Of a stretch of DNA of 64,000 bases, positions 46,123 to 57,728 are shown piece after piece. The translations under genes and the position numbers were made by a program. The notes under the pieces are model-generated. The model was not told the origin of the DNA, searched no databases, and saw only the letters and a list, made by a program, of their open reading frames with translations. Each line of letters begins with the position of its first letter. The stretch's first letter is position 1. The stretch is from Coptis chinensis (taxonomy: Eukaryota > Streptophyta > Magnoliopsida > Ranunculales > Ranunculaceae), in the NCBI GenBank assembly GCA_015680905.1, contig CM027380.1, forward strand, positions 35,518,001 through 35,582,000, in the 5' to 3' direction.

Positions 46123-47653
46123 TGATAAGAGCCCAAAACTGTAGTTTTAACCCCAGAATGCATATATACTTTTAGACCAATTATGTGAGTAATAATTAAG
46201 AGTCCATTTATGCAAATCAGGCTTCAAAGTCCATTATGTGCAAAAATGTGCCACTTTAGCGAGATAAAGGAGAAAAGGTCGGTTACTAAGGAGTTCCGTG
46301 ATTAAAGGCCAAGATTCAAGAAGACAAAGCCTTTCTAAAGCCCGGTCAAAAGCTGAAAAGTCGACGCCGGGCGTAAAACAAAGACACAAAGTCGGCAGAA
46401 CTTCCGAAGGCCATATCTTTGGACTCAGACCTCGGAATGGAGCCTACCTTATGTCAAAACGACCGGCTCAGAAAGAGCTTTCCAATGGTTTAAGCCGTGA
46501 TCCAACCAGAGTAGCAGAAGTGGACGAAAAGTCTGTTGAAGACAACTGCAGCTGAAGAGGCCTTTTTGGACTGAAAGAATTGGGTTTTGGGCCTGATTCT
46601 CTGGCCCAAAACATGGCTCCAAGCCCATGCACGATTTTTGGATCTGAAAGTATAAAAAACAAAAGCTTAGCTCTTTGTTAATGGTAGATTTTTTAGTAGA
46701 GAATAGTAGATTTTTAGGTTAGAAAATAAAGGAGCTTAGAATAGAAAGTAGCCATTAGAATAGCTTCTAGATCTAGATTTAATTGTTTTAATTAAGTTTA
46801 ATTTCAAATCCAATTCTTGTTTTAGATTAAACTATTAGAATCATTACTCTTAATTAGTTTGATTAATAAAATAGCTAGTTGTTAAATTTCGATTCTTGTC
46901 ATTTACATTTGTGTTAGATCTGATTCATTTACTACTTGTTATTCAATTATTAGTTATTAATTAGATTTTAATTATTGTTTAATTTAGATTAGTAAATTTC
47001 AATTCTTTATATAATGTTTAGTTTAACTTTAATCGAAAATGATTACAGAATGATTCTCGCTAAACCTCCATTAGAGGGGTTGAGAAGCCTTGATGAAAGC
47101 TTGATTCCGACTATCGTAGAATCGTCTTAATTTCCTTTCCACTCTAGAAACGGTTAGTTCACCATGAGAATGGGTTTAATCGTTCACATGCTAGTTATAA
47201 ATTGGTAGGAATGCCATGTGTAATTAGGGATTAGGAAGAACCAATTGTTCGTGCGGAAGCAGCTCAATTCGATTACGATTAAATTCGTCGTTAATAGGAT
47301 TAAGTCGAGTTAAGGTGGAATCAATCCCCCTCTAACTCCTTATCATCGAATCAATGTAGCATTCCCTTAGTTATTTTGATAACCGACTAGTTGCATCTTG
47401 TGGGTAGTTGCATCGTAGTCTAGTTGCCTTTTCGTAAATCTCTCATTAGACTTTAGAGTTAAGAATACTTATACGTAGAGAACACAGCATGCGAAAGGAC
47501 TAGGAGTGGAACGAATCACTCTACTCCACTATATCTCATAGGATTGAGAGTAGAATCTTTGATAAAATATAGCATCATAAATAGTTTTAGTTTACTTACG
47601 TTTTGAGTTTCATCGTTCATTTCGTAGGTAGACAGTCAATTTCACTTTTATCA
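46123..47653 (+). repeat. 3' LTR of element D
   Basis: 1531 bp pairing with 34876-36415. The main difference is a short deletion near 46200 (after AATTAAGAGT). TATA box at 46651-46657. Followed by CGTAT. Confidence 0.93.
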
Positions 47654-48616
47654 CGTATCATACTGGAACAGTCTTTCGAAGACTTGTTCCAAAGTGACAC
47701 CTATGGTGCTTGGTTTTGCGAATTAATCATACAAGAAGGATGTCAATCTTTAATGGTAAGTTATGATGAACTTTACTCCCCTGCACTTGCCTCGTATTTT
47801 TATAACCATTGTACATTCTTTTATCGGATGGATGGAGAACAAGTGTTCTCCATCAACATTGATGACGAAACAATGGAGATAACTAAGTCCCTGTTGGCTT
47901 TTGTTATTGAGATTCATATGCCTGCTATGATTCAAGACCCATGGGGCTACATAGTTGATAATTTCTCTGCCTACAACTATGAGCTTTTACATGAGAATTA
48001 TGGGTCCGGCATTTTCCTTGTAGAGGACCAAGGGACATATAACGTAGCCCTTGGTAGCTTGTCCATTAATGTGATACGGTAATGTTCTTTATCATGCTAA
48101 ACATATTAGGGGAGTGGCATTTTTCTTCTACGAATGATGCCACTTGCAATATTTTCCTTGCTGAGCCCATAGCATATTAGCTGAGCCCATAGCCCATAGC
48201 ATGTTTTCATGCTAAACATATTAGCTGAGGAAAGCCTGCTATATGACCTTCCTAAGACCTTAATGTCTAGTTTAGCACGAGCCCATAGCATGAGGCATAA
48301 GTATCTTCTTATGCCTATATTAGTTTGTCGTATTATGCTATGTTTCTTCCCTATTTTTTGTGCCCATTTCACGAACTGGGTTTGGGTCAACATTGTGAGA
48401 CCCACCAATTCTATTATTCGATCTTTCCGTGCAATGACTTGGCAAGGGTGGCGGATACAACCTCATCAGGTTGCACCTTACACCCCATCCGACCAAGTGG
48501 CGCTTAATAGGTTAGCATCCGTAGATGATAAATGGCGGCAAGCTTGGCAAATTATAATGGCATGGCAGGATGCGAAGGAACCTCACTTCTTTATAGAAGA
48601 GGAGGATGACGAGTAA
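47654..48616 (+). pseudogene. aORF2 of unit A, 3' part (second copy)
   Basis: Resumes after D with LEQSFEDLFQSDTYGAWF, VFSINIDDETMEITKSLLA, SLSINV, then a frame break at 48083. At 48160-48232 there is a scrambled duplication (see findings). The frame recovers at 48209 with RHKYLLMPILVCRIMLCF, IVRPTNSIIRSF and WRQAWQIIMAW, ending acidic at 48616. Homologous to 43293-44203 and 28612-29204. Confidence 0.65.
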
Positions 48617-50409
48617 ACGCTGGAGTGGAGGTAAGTTTTTAGTTTCAGTTAGTGTCTTCTTATGTCCCAAGCAATTTAATTCTGTTAATCCCATTATGGG
48701 TGGAACTCTTATAGAGTTGCATCAATTTTTTTATTTCCTTTATTAGTATGTTCTAACCTTGTTTTGCAGATGTTCCAGAATTTCACGCGTTTCCATGGTA
48801 TTTTTCTACCCTCTTTATTTAAATGCTTTGAGGATAAAGCATGCTTCTTGTTTGGGGGCATAGAAACACGTGTAATTAAGGCATCTGTTAGGATACAGAT
48901 ATGTATAATATGCATTTGTTTTCAAGTTAAAAATTTCAAAAATATAAATAAATAAGTTTATGCTATACACTTAGGAATATTGGTATTGTTTTCTTTCTCT
49001 ATGCTCTTAACAATCTAGAAGTCTCAATGAGCTTTTGCATCGTAATAATTGTTAGAAACTTAGGTTAATATGTAGGTAATAATCTTTGCATCTATCTATA
49101 AATATATTACATGAGTATCTATGATTGTTAGCAGTAAGTTTCTGAAATCTAGGCTAGAGTAATTATTCTATAAATCCTGTGAGAATATAGCCTAAAGCCT
49201 TATATGAGCGAAACATTTGAGAAATGACACAAGGGAGAAGTAAAATCCAGATAGCGAAATCACACGTCCACTTGCTTGATCACTATGCCATATCCTAAGC
49301 GAGAATTTAGGCCCTTTTTAGATCGATATAGCCAGAAATTCAAACCTATGAATTATTTTCCGCTAGTCGCCCCTCTGAGCCTTTCTTTAGCATTCCATAA
49401 ACCACAATTCCTTTACCCTGTTACAAAAACAAAACAAAATAAAAAATTCAACTTACCCAATCTAGAATAAGTCTGAGAATAGAATGAGTGAAGAAAGAAG
49501 AAGAGAAAAACCTGTGTAAACAAAAATTAGTTAGTTGCTTCAGAAAAGGAAAAGAAGTTTCCATCCAAGGAAAAGAAAAAGAAAAATAGAAATAAATAAA
49601 AACTCCAAAAATAGAATAAAAGGGAGTCAAAAGCCAAAGAAAAGAAAAAGAAAAATATGGCTAAGGATGGAAACAAAGTATAGAAGCAAAAGAAAATAAC
49701 AAGATTTTCTCTAAGTTACATAATATGAAGACTCTATTATCTCAGACTTGTCCTTTTGAATATCCATTTCCTTCCTTCTTAAACCATCTCCTAATCCCCG
49801 CAACACCTAATAAAGACCTCTACCTCAATTAGGAATAGGTTAGTGTGATAGTAAGTGGCAGATGTGTTTGATCGACTCCGCTTCCTTGTTTGTCATTAAG
49901 ATTGTATGGTAAAGTGTGCCCACGCATTAATCGGAGTAGCTTAAACTTGAGCGGAAAAATCAGAGTGGTTTTTGTCTTGACATTTATGTGAGGACCTACT
50001 TAAGGACGCTATTCTGAGTTTTCATAAACGAACCTGCTTGGCATTTCATAGTATTACTCATAGTATATATATTTGTATCATAGATGATTGATTATTATGC
50101 ATATATTAGCTTAGGTTTTTGACTTGGTTATTCTTATTCATTTGCTAGTGAGATGCATAGATAGTTGAGACATGAATGAGGAAACAATAGTTTTATTTCT
50201 TAGTCGTTGTAGTATAGATGAAGTTTGTGAGTACCTTCACTGGAAAACTCTCACGAGGCTATAACTCGTCCACTAGGGAATTCCTAGTGGTTTAAGGTCT
50301 TATTGCATATGGTAAATTCAATCGCACTCATCGAAACGAGAGTAGTTAGAACTCCATTTTTGGTCACTTATTCTAATTTATCATATTTGCTTGAGGACAA
50401 GCAAAATGA
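48617..50409 (+). other. 3' non-coding region of unit A (second module)
   Basis: Homologous to 29205-30998. G-rich module at 48848-48858. Small opposed frames at 49276-49470 (plus) and 49448-49630 (minus) match those of the other modules closely. No recognised gene. Confidence 0.6.
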
Positions 50410-50424
50410 TGTTTGGGGGTGGTT
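50410..50424 (+). promoter_or_regulatory. Polypurine tract of unit A
   Basis: TGTTTGGGGGTGGTT directly before the 3' LTR at 50425. Confidence 0.85.
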
Positions 50425-50877
50425 TGATAAGAGCCCAAAACTGTAGTTTTAACCCCTTAACAATCGTACTTTTAGACCAATTATGTGAATAATAAGTAAG
50501 AGTTAATACTGATTACGTGTTTTTATGCATTTCAGGCTTCAAAGTCCATTATGTGCAGAATTGTGCCACTTTAGCGAGATAAAGGAGCAAAGGTCGGTTG
50601 ATAAAGAGTTCTGTGATTAAAGGCCAATTTTCAAGAAGACAAAGCCTCTGTAAAGCCCAGTCAAAAGATGAAAAGTCAAAGTCTACGCGGGCAGAAATAG
50701 TGCACAAAATCAGCAGAACTTCCGAAGACCATATCTTTGGACTCAGACCTTGGAATTGGGCCTACCTTATGTCAAAATGACCGGCTCGGAAAGAGCTTTC
50801 CAATGGTCTAAGCCTTGACCCAATCAGAGGAGTAAAAACCATATCAATGGTAAAACTAATCCTTTTTACGATTATCA
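50425..50877 (+). repeat. 3' LTR of unit A, internally deleted
   Basis: 453 bp. The first about 415 bp match the U3 start of the family LTR (TGATAAGAGCCC to AATCAGAGGAGTAAAA). The sequence then jumps to the last about 35 bp of the LTR (TGGTAAAACTAATCC to TTATCA). About 1 kb including the TATA box is missing compared with 8704-10191. TGAGG follows at 50878. Confidence 0.88.
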
Positions 50878-51465
50878 TGAGGTTTACTCCATCTCTTGTA
50901 GGGTCGGAAGGCAGGGTGGAAAATTCTTTCTCTAGTTCAGTTATGCTCAAGGAGTCAAAATTATGATCTTTGTCTTCTTCCATAAGAGGGGTATCTACTA
51001 GTGTAGGGACGAGATCGTCGGAAGCACTAATGTGATATACAAAACTCTCAATAGACTTAACTTCACCTGCTACAGGAAAACCTAGTTGACTCTGCTTTTG
51101 TCTAAACATGTTAACTTCCACAGAAAGATTCCCAAAAGAAAGATTCATTAAGCCATCCTGACAATTAATTTGGGCATTGGCGGTTGCCTATAAAGGACGC
51201 CCTAAAATGATGGGAATGAAATCATGAGAAACTTCTGTGTCGAGAATAACAAAGTCGGCTGGATAGTAAAAATCCTGAACTTTAACGAGAATGTTTTCAA
51301 CTACACCCTTAGGATACTTAATAGAACGATCAGCTAACTGCAAAGTCATTTTGGTTTGTTGAAGTTTTGTTATACCTAGTTGTTTATATAAATAAAAAGA
51401 GAGTAAGTTAACATTCGCTCCCAGGTCTAATAAAGCAGTTGTTAGGAAGGTATCACCTAAGGTGT
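50878..51465 (-). pseudogene. Protease and start of the tail in element C
   Basis: Minus strand. The catalytic motif is intact as LLDLGANVNLLS (about 51395-51430), followed by LADRSIKYPKGVVENILVKV and ILGRP. A TAA near 51187 lies just after the ILGRP block. The frame continues through GEVKSIESF to an acidic stretch ending TRDGVNL at the TGAGG junction with unit A. Coding continues in the same frame at 8703. A TAA at 51465 separates it from the gag part. Confidence 0.8.
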
Positions 51466-53302
51466 ATTATACAGTAGGACGACCAGGGTCCTTGTACTTA
51501 ACAATTCCATTATGTTCAGATAAAGAGGGATATTGTTCAGTTAAGAAAGCTTCGTGGGGTATGTTGGCTTTCATCTTCTTAGTGCACAACTCTTTTAGAA
51601 ACTTAGCGTGTCCAGGTAGACTTTTTATAGCATCTAGAAAAGGTAGGTTTATAGTCAGATTTTTAAACACTTCCCTAATCTCATCAAAATTTTCGTCTTT
51701 TTTAAACATAACTAGTCTCTGGGGTGATGGTGGTTTATCTCTATATTTAACAATATTATTAGTCTTTGCTTTATCTCTATCCATTTTCCATCTAGGTGTC
51801 CATATTGGAACCTCTACAAGTGTAGGGTCTTCACTTTCTATTAGTGGGTCTTGTAATGTTTTCCCTTTTGGTTGTGGTTTAACTGGTGCTTCTACAGTTG
51901 TAGGGTCTTCAGTTTCTATTATAGTATTTGGTATGGTATCATTTTTAGTTTGCGGGTAATCTGTAGGCATAGTCACTTGGTTATCAACTACTCGCCCTGA
52001 ACGAAGGGTAGTGACTGCCTGTAGGTCCCCAGGGGTTATATTATCATTACATTTAATACTTTTTATTTCAAAGGCGGTGTTTGTTGACTTAAGATTAGGC
52101 ACTGCTTGACCTGGAAACATGCCTGTTTGGTTATTATTTTGGTTAGGAGACATGTCAATAACCTTTTGGCTCAAAGACTACATCATTTGCATCGTTTGTT
52201 TCATCATATTAGAGTTTTGATCATGCTGATCTTTCATCAAGTTGGAGTTTTGTTGCATAATTTGATTTTGTTTTTCTAACAAGGTCACTACTACTTTGTC
52301 TGTAGATGGTTGGACTGGAATTAAAACTTGTTGAGCATTCATGTCTTGATGTTGATAGTTCTGGGTCATGGGTACTAAACCTCTATTCTGGTCACCTAAG
52401 TTCCTTTGTCCTTGATGTTAAGTTGACTAGTTGAAGTGTGATGGTTGTGGTGGTGGTTGTGCATAGACAAGAGGACAATAGAAGTCGGAATGCTCAAGAC
52501 TAAAATAGACATTACAACAAGTAGAGTTAATGTTCATGACAGGAGTGGGTTGTTGTTTAACAGAGATGGCATCTACCTTTTTAGTGAGGGTATCGATAAG
52601 AGTTTTAAGCTCGGAATCAGGTTTAACCTCAAAAGAAGAAGGAGTGGAGCGGGAAGAGTCGTTACCTCCCCAATTGTTGTTCCTCTTAGATTGATCTTCT
52701 AAGAATATATAAGCCTCCAAGGCTCCTTTACTAAGAAAACTACCCCCAGTCATGATATCTAGAACCTCCTTATGATGATGTGAAAGCCCCTTGAAGAAGG
52801 CACGAACAAGCGTGTCCTTCGCAAGATTATGATGCGGGCATTCAATGAGAAGATTAGTGAAACGATTCCAGGCCTCTAAAAAGGATTCATGAGGATTCTG
52901 GCAAAAGAAATGAATCTTTTGAAGCATTTCATCTATCTTCAGTGGTGGGTAAAACTGTTCCATGAACAATTGAACAAGATTAGCCCATGAATCCACAGAG
53001 TTTGGCATTTGGGCAGTTAACCAAGATGCCGCCTTGTCGGCTAGGGTGAAAGGAAACACCCTAAGTTTAACTTGATCCGGACTTATGCTAGGATGATGGA
53101 ATTTAGTGAGAACTTGGTCTATCCTACGCATGTGCTGGTAAGGCTTCTCATGGTCTAAACCATGAAAAGCCGGTAACAAGTTAAATATATTAGGGGGGAT
53201 TCGAAAATCCCCCACTAGGTCTGCAAGAACGATGCACGACTTAGGGCCATCGTTTAGGGCTTTATAAAAATTAGATAGAGGAGTCTCTTGTTCTTTAGCC
53301 AT
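51466..53302 (-). pseudogene. gag: gag and linker of element C
   Basis: Minus strand. The best preserved gag here starts at an ATG at 53302 (MAKEQETPLSNFYKAL). Capsid blocks are SCIVLADLVGDFRIPPNIFN, the HGLDHEKPYQHMRRIDQVL block, FYPPLKIDEMLQKIHFF, ESFLEAWNRFTNLL and HHHKEVLDIMTGGSFLSKG. The zinc knuckle is damaged: CNVYFSLEHSDFYC has Tyr in place of the second Cys. A stop at 52427 and another at 52178 interrupt a Gln/Met/Asn-rich part (52178-52369). The linker (52174-51467) is open and ends KYKDPGRPTV before a TAA. Particle formation might still be possible from the first about 290 residues. Confidence 0.85.
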
Positions 53303-54620
53303 TGATGCATTTGTAGTGTGTGAAATTCTAGATAGGCGTGTTTTATTTATTTCTACGAAAAACAAGCCTGATTATACTAGAATTAAAACTCCTCTGACAG
53401 AAGAGGCGAGGAGTGGAAGAAAGAGTACCTGAATGCCTCCTTGCTACGCGTTTGAACAGCGTCTTGTATATGCGACCTCAGTGTTTGTATGATGTTAGAA
53501 ACACTAAATAACTTGAAGAAATGAAAATTTGGACTGACCTGTGAAAATCAGGCTGCTCCAGAAGAGGGCGCGGGTCGCGCTCACTTTTAACCTCGGTAGG
53601 GCGCGGGGTGTGCTCCGATCAAGCTGGAGTTCCAGGCGTTTGGGCGTGGGTCACGCTCGGAATTAACCTTGGTAGGGTGTGGGTCGCGCTCAGCCAAAAA
53701 GTGGATTTCCAAGCATTTGGTCGCAGGTGGCGCTCAAATTTTGCTTGCCCAGGGCGCGGGTCGCGCTCAGGTGGAATTTGGAATTCCAGTGTTTTGGGTG
53801 CAGGTCGTGCTCAGGTTTGGCCTTGTATGGGCGCAGGTTGCGCTCTCCAAAAAATATGAAAATTTTACAGTAGATTGTTAAGACGTCTATCAAGTAGCTT
53901 GTAAAATTTCAGATCAATCGGAGCTATGAAAGTCCGTCTACTTCCCTCCAAAGTTTGTGGAATAGTTTTCAGACACAATACAAACAACCGAATGGTTAAC
54001 CAATCAAAACAAAGAAAAAAATCTCCAAAAGTTTACTGGAGAGTCCTAACAGATCATAGGTATTCCTGTAAACAGTTTAGAGCAATTGGAGTTCTACAAA
54101 CCCTCCTTATTGGCTGTTGTTCTAGACATCAAGTGTTCGCAGTACTGCAGAAACACACTGGAAATACTCCACTAGTTAGGAGGTCAAAACAAATAAAAAA
54201 CTCGCCAATTTTTTACTGAAAACTCATGACTTAGGATAGATACTCCTGTAAAAATTTTAAAATTTTTGGAACTGCCTAAGTAACCTTACTTGTCTGTTTT
54301 TCAAGACCTTACGGTTTGAAAACTGAAATGCAGCACTGTAAAGATCATATTTGTTCACAAGGTAAAACAATTAGGAAAATTCTGAAAATATTCCAGTAAA
54401 TCAATAACACCTTATATATTATACCTGAAAATTTTCAGAATTTTCGAAAATTTAATTACCGCAGTGTTTTCCTCTGTGCATCCGCAGCCCATATGCCTAA
54501 AATAGTGAACAGTTCCAAAAATTCAAGAAATAAGAATGAAAAATTAAAAGGGTGGGTGGGTAGAGAATGGGGGATTGCCCCTTGAATTCAAGAAATTGAA
54601 TTCTTGTCTTGAACAAGATT
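53303..54620 (-). other. 5' leader of element C
   Basis: About 1.3 kb between primer site and gag ATG, with no supported gene. It includes the GC-rich array (53566-53846), and the conserved CATTCAG|GTACTC junction near 53430 that could be a splice donor. The part from 53880 to 54600 is AT-rich and has no counterpart in the shorter leaders of A and D. Confidence 0.55.
53566..53846 (-). repeat. Eight-copy GC-rich motif array with alternating spacing
   Basis: Variants of GGGCGCGGGTCGCGCTC (plus-strand view) start at 53566, 53599, 53642, 53674, 53719, 53752, 53796 and 53829. Spacings are 33, 43, 32, 45, 33, 44 and 33 bp, i.e. a two-motif unit of about 77 bp repeated nearly four times. It lies between the primer site and gag of element C. 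The same motif class (GAGCGCACCTGCGCCC) occurs in the aORF2 leaders of A and D. Confidence 0.85.
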
Positions 54621-54625
54621 AAGAT

Positions 54626-54638
54626 GGCAGCAGCGCCA
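54626..54638 (-). promoter_or_regulatory. Primer binding site of element C
   Basis: On the minus strand, TGGCGCTGCTGCC followed by ATCTTAATC, two bases after the LTR. Two differences from the tRNA-Asp complement in 13 bases. Confidence 0.8.
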
Positions 54639-55528
54639 TTTGATAGCCATAAAAACAGTTAAACACTAATATTTTAGTTGACAACACTAATACGTAATAT
54701 TACCATTTTTATGTTGTCAATTATATTTTCTTACTCTCTCAAATAGATTCATGCAATATAGATAAGAGTACGGATTCGTTCCACTCTTAACTCTCAAGAC
54801 TTAAACAAATTCAATTGAATAAATACAAAGAACAATGGTGAGAGTAATGATTTGAATAAGAAATTAACTTATTATGATGATACTACGAATTTATACTAAA
54901 TAAACTAACAATATAATGATGTGAATTTTCTATACTACCATTCCCAACACAAGAACAATAAGAACATGTCATTATGAAATGAATAACGACTAGTTATTAA
55001 TCTAATGAACAATAAGAACAATGATTCAAAATGAATTTAAATTAAATTTAAAACAACTAAATATAACTAAGAATTGAATCAATAATCTAAATTGAAATGA
55101 AGAACTAATACTTTATTCTAAAAACTAAATATGATTCTAAACTAACTAATTGAATGTAAAAACTAGATCTAGATCTAAAAAACTATCTCTAATGGCTACC
55201 TTCTAACCTAACTAACTATGACTTAAGAATTAAGTCTTGTCTTTTGTAAAGGAGGAGACCAGATCCACATTTTTGTGCATGGGCTGAGGAGTCATGTTTT
55301 GGGCCGGAAAATCGAGCCCAAAGCCCAATTTCTTTAGTCCACAGAGCCTGTTTCAACTGGCTTTGACTTCAGAAGACTTTTTGTCCACTTCTACTCCTCT
55401 GATTATATCAAGGCTTGAACCATTAGAAAGCTCTTTTCTAGCCGATCGTTTTGACATAAGGTAGGCCCAATTCCGAGGTATGAGTCCAAAGATATGGTCT
55501 TCGGAAGTTCTGCTGATTTGTGCACTGT

Positions 55529-55544
55529 TTCTGCCCGCGTTGAC
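55529..55544 (+). repeat. Target duplication of the LINE (left copy)
   Basis: TTCTGCCCGCGTTGAC, repeated exactly at 57953-57968 right after the A tail. A long variable-size duplication is typical of target-primed LINE insertion. Confidence 0.92.
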
Positions 55545-57728
55545 CCTATTGGGCCCTATTGTCAATCATGCTCAATGGAGGCCCTACTGGGATTTTTTCT
55601 GCAGAAAGAGGTCTAAAGCAAGGTGACCCTCTATCTCCTATGCTCTTCGCATTTGCAGAGGACTGTCTCAGCAGAGGTATATCGAAAATGGTTCAAGATG
55701 GGAAAATACAGCATATGGTGGTCAATGCCAAGTACTGTAGCCCTTCTCACCTTATGTTTGCGGATGACATTTTCTTATTCTGCAATGCTAATATGAAGTG
55801 TATTAAGAATATTTTGCAGCTTCTAAACCGATATCAGGACACTTCTGGCCAGTTAGTAAACAAGGGCAAATGCAAAATCTTTTTAGGCCCTATGACTCAA
55901 AGTAGGAGAGTGCGAATACAGGAGACTCTGGGAATAAATGAAGGTACTTTGCCAGAAAAATACCTTGGTGTCCCCCTCATTACAGGAAGAGTGACTAAAG
56001 CGGCTCTTGCACCTCTAGTGGACAGAATCAGAAGAAAGGCTTCAGGGTGGGCAGGAAAGATGCTATCTTTTCAGGGCAGAGTGGTTCTAGCAAGACATGT
56101 GCTTAACAGCATTCCTGTCCACAACATGGCTATTTATAGATGGCCAAAATCAGTTCTGAAGGAATGCGAGAGCATCATCAGAAACTTCATCTGGAGTGGC
56201 AATCCAGCCGAGAGAAAAACAATAACAGTATCTTGGGATAAGACATGCAAACCGGTGGAGGAAGGCGGGCTGGGGATAAGACGATTGCAAGACATCAATC
56301 TTGCAATGCTCATGAAACAAGCTTGGTGTCTACTAACAGAAGACGGTGACTGGTCATCTTTTATGAAGGGCAAGTACACTAACAGAGTTGGGGGATGGTC
56401 CAACTACAAGTCATCAACAGTGTGGCTGGGAATACGATGGGCCCTCAAGGAAATGGCTCCTTTTCATGGATGGACAGTGGGCAATGGCAAGGATATAAAC
56501 ATATGGAGGGACAACTGGCTACTGAGGAAACCTATCTGAGAATTCTTTCAGGAGGACAGAAAGGAGATTATGAAGCTTCAAGCAACTCTGGCTGATTGCA
56601 TACATGAAGAGGCTTGGCATTTTTCTAACAACATGGCTCAAATGCTAAATCACATTGGCATGGAAGAGGCAGAAATTCAACAGCCACATAGCACCCGAGA
56701 AGATGAAAGAATATGGATATCAACGCATAATGGACAATTCATCGTCTCGCAAATAAGATAAGGACATAAGAGCCAAGGCCCACAAGCCCGTATGGTGTAA
56801 CTTCATATGGAGTGCACATATCCTACCAAGGACGCAAGGAATAGCTTGGAAGTTGGCTCATGGTGCCGCAAGAACAGATGAACAGCTAAAAAGAAGAAAA
56901 TTCCAGCTGGCCTCGCGATGTAGCATCTGTAGGTAACAAGCGGAAACATTGGATCACCTTCTATTCCAATGCGAACTGGCAAAGCGGGTGTGGCAGTATA
57001 CAGGGCAGTGCTTCGATCTCACCCAGAGCATGGAATCTCTGAACGATATTCAGCAAGAAGGTAAGCACTACAGCTCATTAATTCTGGATATGTGGAAGGC
57101 ATGCTCCCTGACCAGCCTAGTGAGTCTATGGAAGAATCGCAACAAGGTAATGTATGATAGCAAGAGTTCCAACTTCAGAGAAATTTGCTTCTTGGTTCGA
57201 AGGGCAACAGTAATGGCTTATCATAAGTCCTCGGGACACATGAAGAACTCGATGAGAGATCTAAAGGTACTTCGAGCATTCAAACTCAGCCACAAACTTC
57301 AAAAATCTCCAAAAATCTTTGAATGTTACTGGAATCTTCCCCCGCCTGGAATATTAAAGATGAATGCAGATGGAAGTTCTAGGGGTAATCCAGGTATCTC
57401 AGGGTGGGGTGCTGTTTATAGAGATCATAATGGGGCTTTCCTTGGGGCTGCAGCGGGGGGATTAGGAGTTTCTACCAACTACATGGCGGAGACATATGCG
57501 ATTGTGGAAGGAGTCACAAAAGCTATAGAAATGGGATGGAGGCATATATGGGTGGAATCAGACTCTTCCTCGCAGAGGTCCAAGCTTTCCAACAAGGTAA
57601 TATGCACCGGAGAGTCGTGGGGCACGATGGCAGCTATTACAAGCAAGCAACATGGATTAATATCACCTCAATCTGGAGGGAAACTAATTTGGGAGCAAAT
57701 TGCTGTGCTAGACATGGAGCAGGGCTAA
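55545..57728 (+). pseudogene. LINE ORF2 fragment: RT (C-terminal), zinc-binding region, RNase H
   Basis: The first open part (to 56539) carries GLKQGDPLSPMLFAF, the catalytic FADDIFLF (about 55757-55780), LGVPLITGRVTKAALAPLVD and PVEEGGLGIRRLQDINLAML, all typical of plant L1 RT. After a TGA near 56537, decayed frames lead to the zf-RVT-like CSIC...TLDHLLFQC region (about 56918-56975). A final open part (56949-57728) ends in an RNase H domain with DGSSRGNPGISGWG, ETYAIVEG and WVESDS, supplying the D-E-D residues. RNase H in the ORF2 C-terminus marks a subset of plant L1 elements. Several stops and frameshifts (56537, 56758-56945) make it inactive. The true start is outside because of truncation. 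Confidence 0.88.

Larger units (their letters stand above)
34876..47653 (+). mobile_element. Element D: non-autonomous Athila-like element with gag, protease-tail, aORF1 and aORF2
   Basis: 12,778 bp, bounded by CGTAT duplications. LTRs at 34876-36415 and 46123-47653 are near-identical except for small indels, so D is among the youngest insertions here. Internal order is primer site, leader, gag, protease fused to the tail domain, spacer with an AT microsatellite, aORF1, leader, aORF2, 3' region with a second AT microsatellite, polypurine tract and LTR. RT, RNase H and integrase are absent. The sequence after the tail stop matches the sequence after A's integrase stop, so pol was replaced cleanly. 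Confidence 0.92.
8704..50877 (+). mobile_element. Unit A: Athila-like Ty3/gypsy element(s), rearranged and host to B and D
   Basis: Bounded by TGATAAG...TTATCA LTRs (8704-10191 and 50425-50877) and a TGAGG duplication. Element-order content is primer site, gag, protease, RT-RNase H, integrase, aORF1, aORF2, 3' region and LTR. It is more than one simple element. After the first 3' region comes an LTR fragment (31014-31332), then an inverted 3' module (31385-33595), then a second plus-strand module (33596 onward) with its own aORF2 copy that leads to the 3' LTR. B sits in the first aORF2 and D in the second. The duplications and fused modules imply insertion followed by recombination or rearrangement. 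Confidence 0.75.

Noticed and set aside
53566..53846. CRISPR-like array
   Set aside because: Repeats are imperfect, spacers are related to each other, and the sequence is a plant retrotransposon leader.
53608..53893. Several overlapping open frames through the GC-rich array
   Set aside because: All result from the repeated GC-rich motif lacking stops; no conserved frame.
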